The position numbers and the translations under genes are program-made. The notes under the pieces were generated by a model. The model did no database searches and had not been told where the DNA came from. It worked only from the letters and a program-made list of their open reading frames with translations. Below, piece after piece: positions 63,517 to 64,000 of a stretch of DNA of 64,000 nt (position 1 is the stretch's first letter; the number at the start of each line of letters is the position of its first letter). Source of the stretch: Myxococcales bacterium (GTDB lineage: Bacteria; Myxococcota_A; Polyangia; Nannocystales; Nannocystaceae); contig JACKDW010000005.1 of assembly GCA_020633295.1 (NCBI GenBank), positions 496,001 through 560,000 on the forward strand, written 5' to 3'.

Positions 63517-64000
63517 TCAGCGCTCGCGCGGCGCGGGCACGGTCACGTCGCGCCACTTCACGCGCGTCTGGTTGAAGTGCCCGTGCACCTCGGGATCGTT
63601 CTCGAGCGCCTGCCAGGCGCCTCCGTCGTCGCGCGCGCGGCAGCCGATCCGATGCACGCCGCCGCGAGCCGGGCGCCAGCGATAGGAGAACACGCTCCAG
63701 GCGCCCTCGAGATCCGGCAGCTCGATGTCGGGGTTGTTCGCGAAGAACCGCGCGGGCGACTGCACCTGCGCCTCGTGCCAGCTCTCGCCGCCGTCGCAGC
63801 TGACGACGACGTGCGGGATCGGGCGCTCGCCGCCCCAGGCCACGCCGGTCAGCAGCCAATCGTCGCCGTCGCGCCGACAGTGGGTGATCAGCGACTTGAG
63901 CCCGATCCAGCGGGCCTGCACGCGCACCCACCTGCCGTCTCGCTTGACCTTGTTCGTGAACACCCAGGTGTTGTGGTAGCCGCGGTGCGCCTCGGTCTTG
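63517..64000 (-). CDS. Sulfite oxidase-type molybdoenzyme, C-terminal domain (5' end outside window)
   Basis: The C-terminal 161 residues of a larger protein running off the right edge. Fits the Mo-co dimerisation (Ig-like) domain: TWVFTNKVKRDGRWVRVQ region, GLKSLITHCRRDGDDWLLTGVAWGGERPIPHVVVSCDGGESWHEAQV, FSYRWRPARGGVHRIGCRARDDGGAWQ, ending in VHGHFNQTRVKWRDVTVPAP. The molybdopterin-binding domain lies outside, so its Cys ligand cannot be checked. Could oxidise sulfite or reduce another oxo-anion. The frame is open to the last base. Confidence 0.75.
   Translation of the reverse strand, partial: KTEAHRGYHNTWVFTNKVKRDGRWVRVQARWIGLKSLITHCRRDGDDWLLTGVAWGGERPIPHVVVSCDGGESWHEAQVQSPARFFANNPDIELPDLEGAWSVFSYRWRPARGGVHRIGCRARDDGGAWQALENDPEVHGHFNQTRVKWRDVTVPAPRER

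Overview
The window looks like chromosome of a very GC-rich myxobacterium, most likely of the Nannocystineae (Nannocystis / Enhygromyxa / Plesiocystis group). The reasons are GC of roughly 70 percent by eye with G/C third codon positions, a Ser/Thr kinase fused to TPRs, many lipoproteins with Ser/Thr/Gly/Asp-rich linkers followed by Cys-rich or FG-GAP modules, AgmX/TonB-like C-terminal domains, an orphan ExbD, and a Cys-rich lipoprotein containing the segment DCPDGEKCMPW, which I associate with this suborder. This placement is inference from gene content; no rRNA is present. I saw no tRNA, CRISPR array, insertion sequence or prophage.

Layout. 0-8 kb: the C-terminal end of a cytochrome P450, AgmX-like and other lipoproteins, a histidine phosphatase, a GAF histidine kinase and an inositol monophosphatase. 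8-16.5 kb: serA, a large polytopic membrane protein, ExbD, a membrane REC-adenylate cyclase coupled to an Hpt-like protein, and an MFS exporter. 16.5-24 kb: an AlkZ-like DNA glycosylase with a histone-H1-like tail, secreted FG-GAP and other lipoproteins, 3-methyladenine glycosylase Tag, and a DUF4419-LRR protein. 24-29.5 kb: feoAB and hrpB, both genes with single-base frame breaks. 29.6-36 kb: a gene-free stretch of more than 900 bp, then DUF4178, PP2C, ECF sigma and kinase-TPR genes. 36-45 kb: an FG-GAP secreted protein, a rhodanese / MauE-like / glutaryl-CoA dehydrogenase operon, an outer-membrane barrel, ychF and small or TPR proteins. 45-49.6 kb: korBA, a metal-binding-protein-like gene and an FMN-binding protein. 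49.6-64 kb: a TPR protein with a degenerate zincin domain, an isopropylmalate-synthase-like enzyme, the 2-oxoglutarate dehydrogenase set (sucA, sucB, lpd), a pair of uncharacterised cytoplasmic genes, a Cys-rich lipoprotein and the end of a sulfite-oxidase-type protein.

Central carbon metabolism stands out: the window carries both ways to oxidise 2-oxoglutarate, the ferredoxin-linked KorAB and the NAD-linked dehydrogenase complex, in two minus-strand blocks about 6 kb apart. Several operons are tightly coupled through GTGA or similar start/stop overlaps.

The most interesting signal is not a gene. A 20-bp dyad of the form ACMTGT-N8-ACAKGT recurs through the window. Five copies lie between genes and three share a further core (GTCC..A.AG). 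More than a dozen degenerate copies lie inside genes, where they coincide with short runs of codons otherwise rare in this genome (TTA, ATA, ACA, TGT, AGA, CAA), as if the DNA sequence itself were constrained. Length and half-sites match the architecture of the Vibrio fischeri lux box, but no LuxR or LuxI gene is visible here. I treat this as a candidate undescribed DNA-binding or chromosome-marking system, to be tested by a genome scan.
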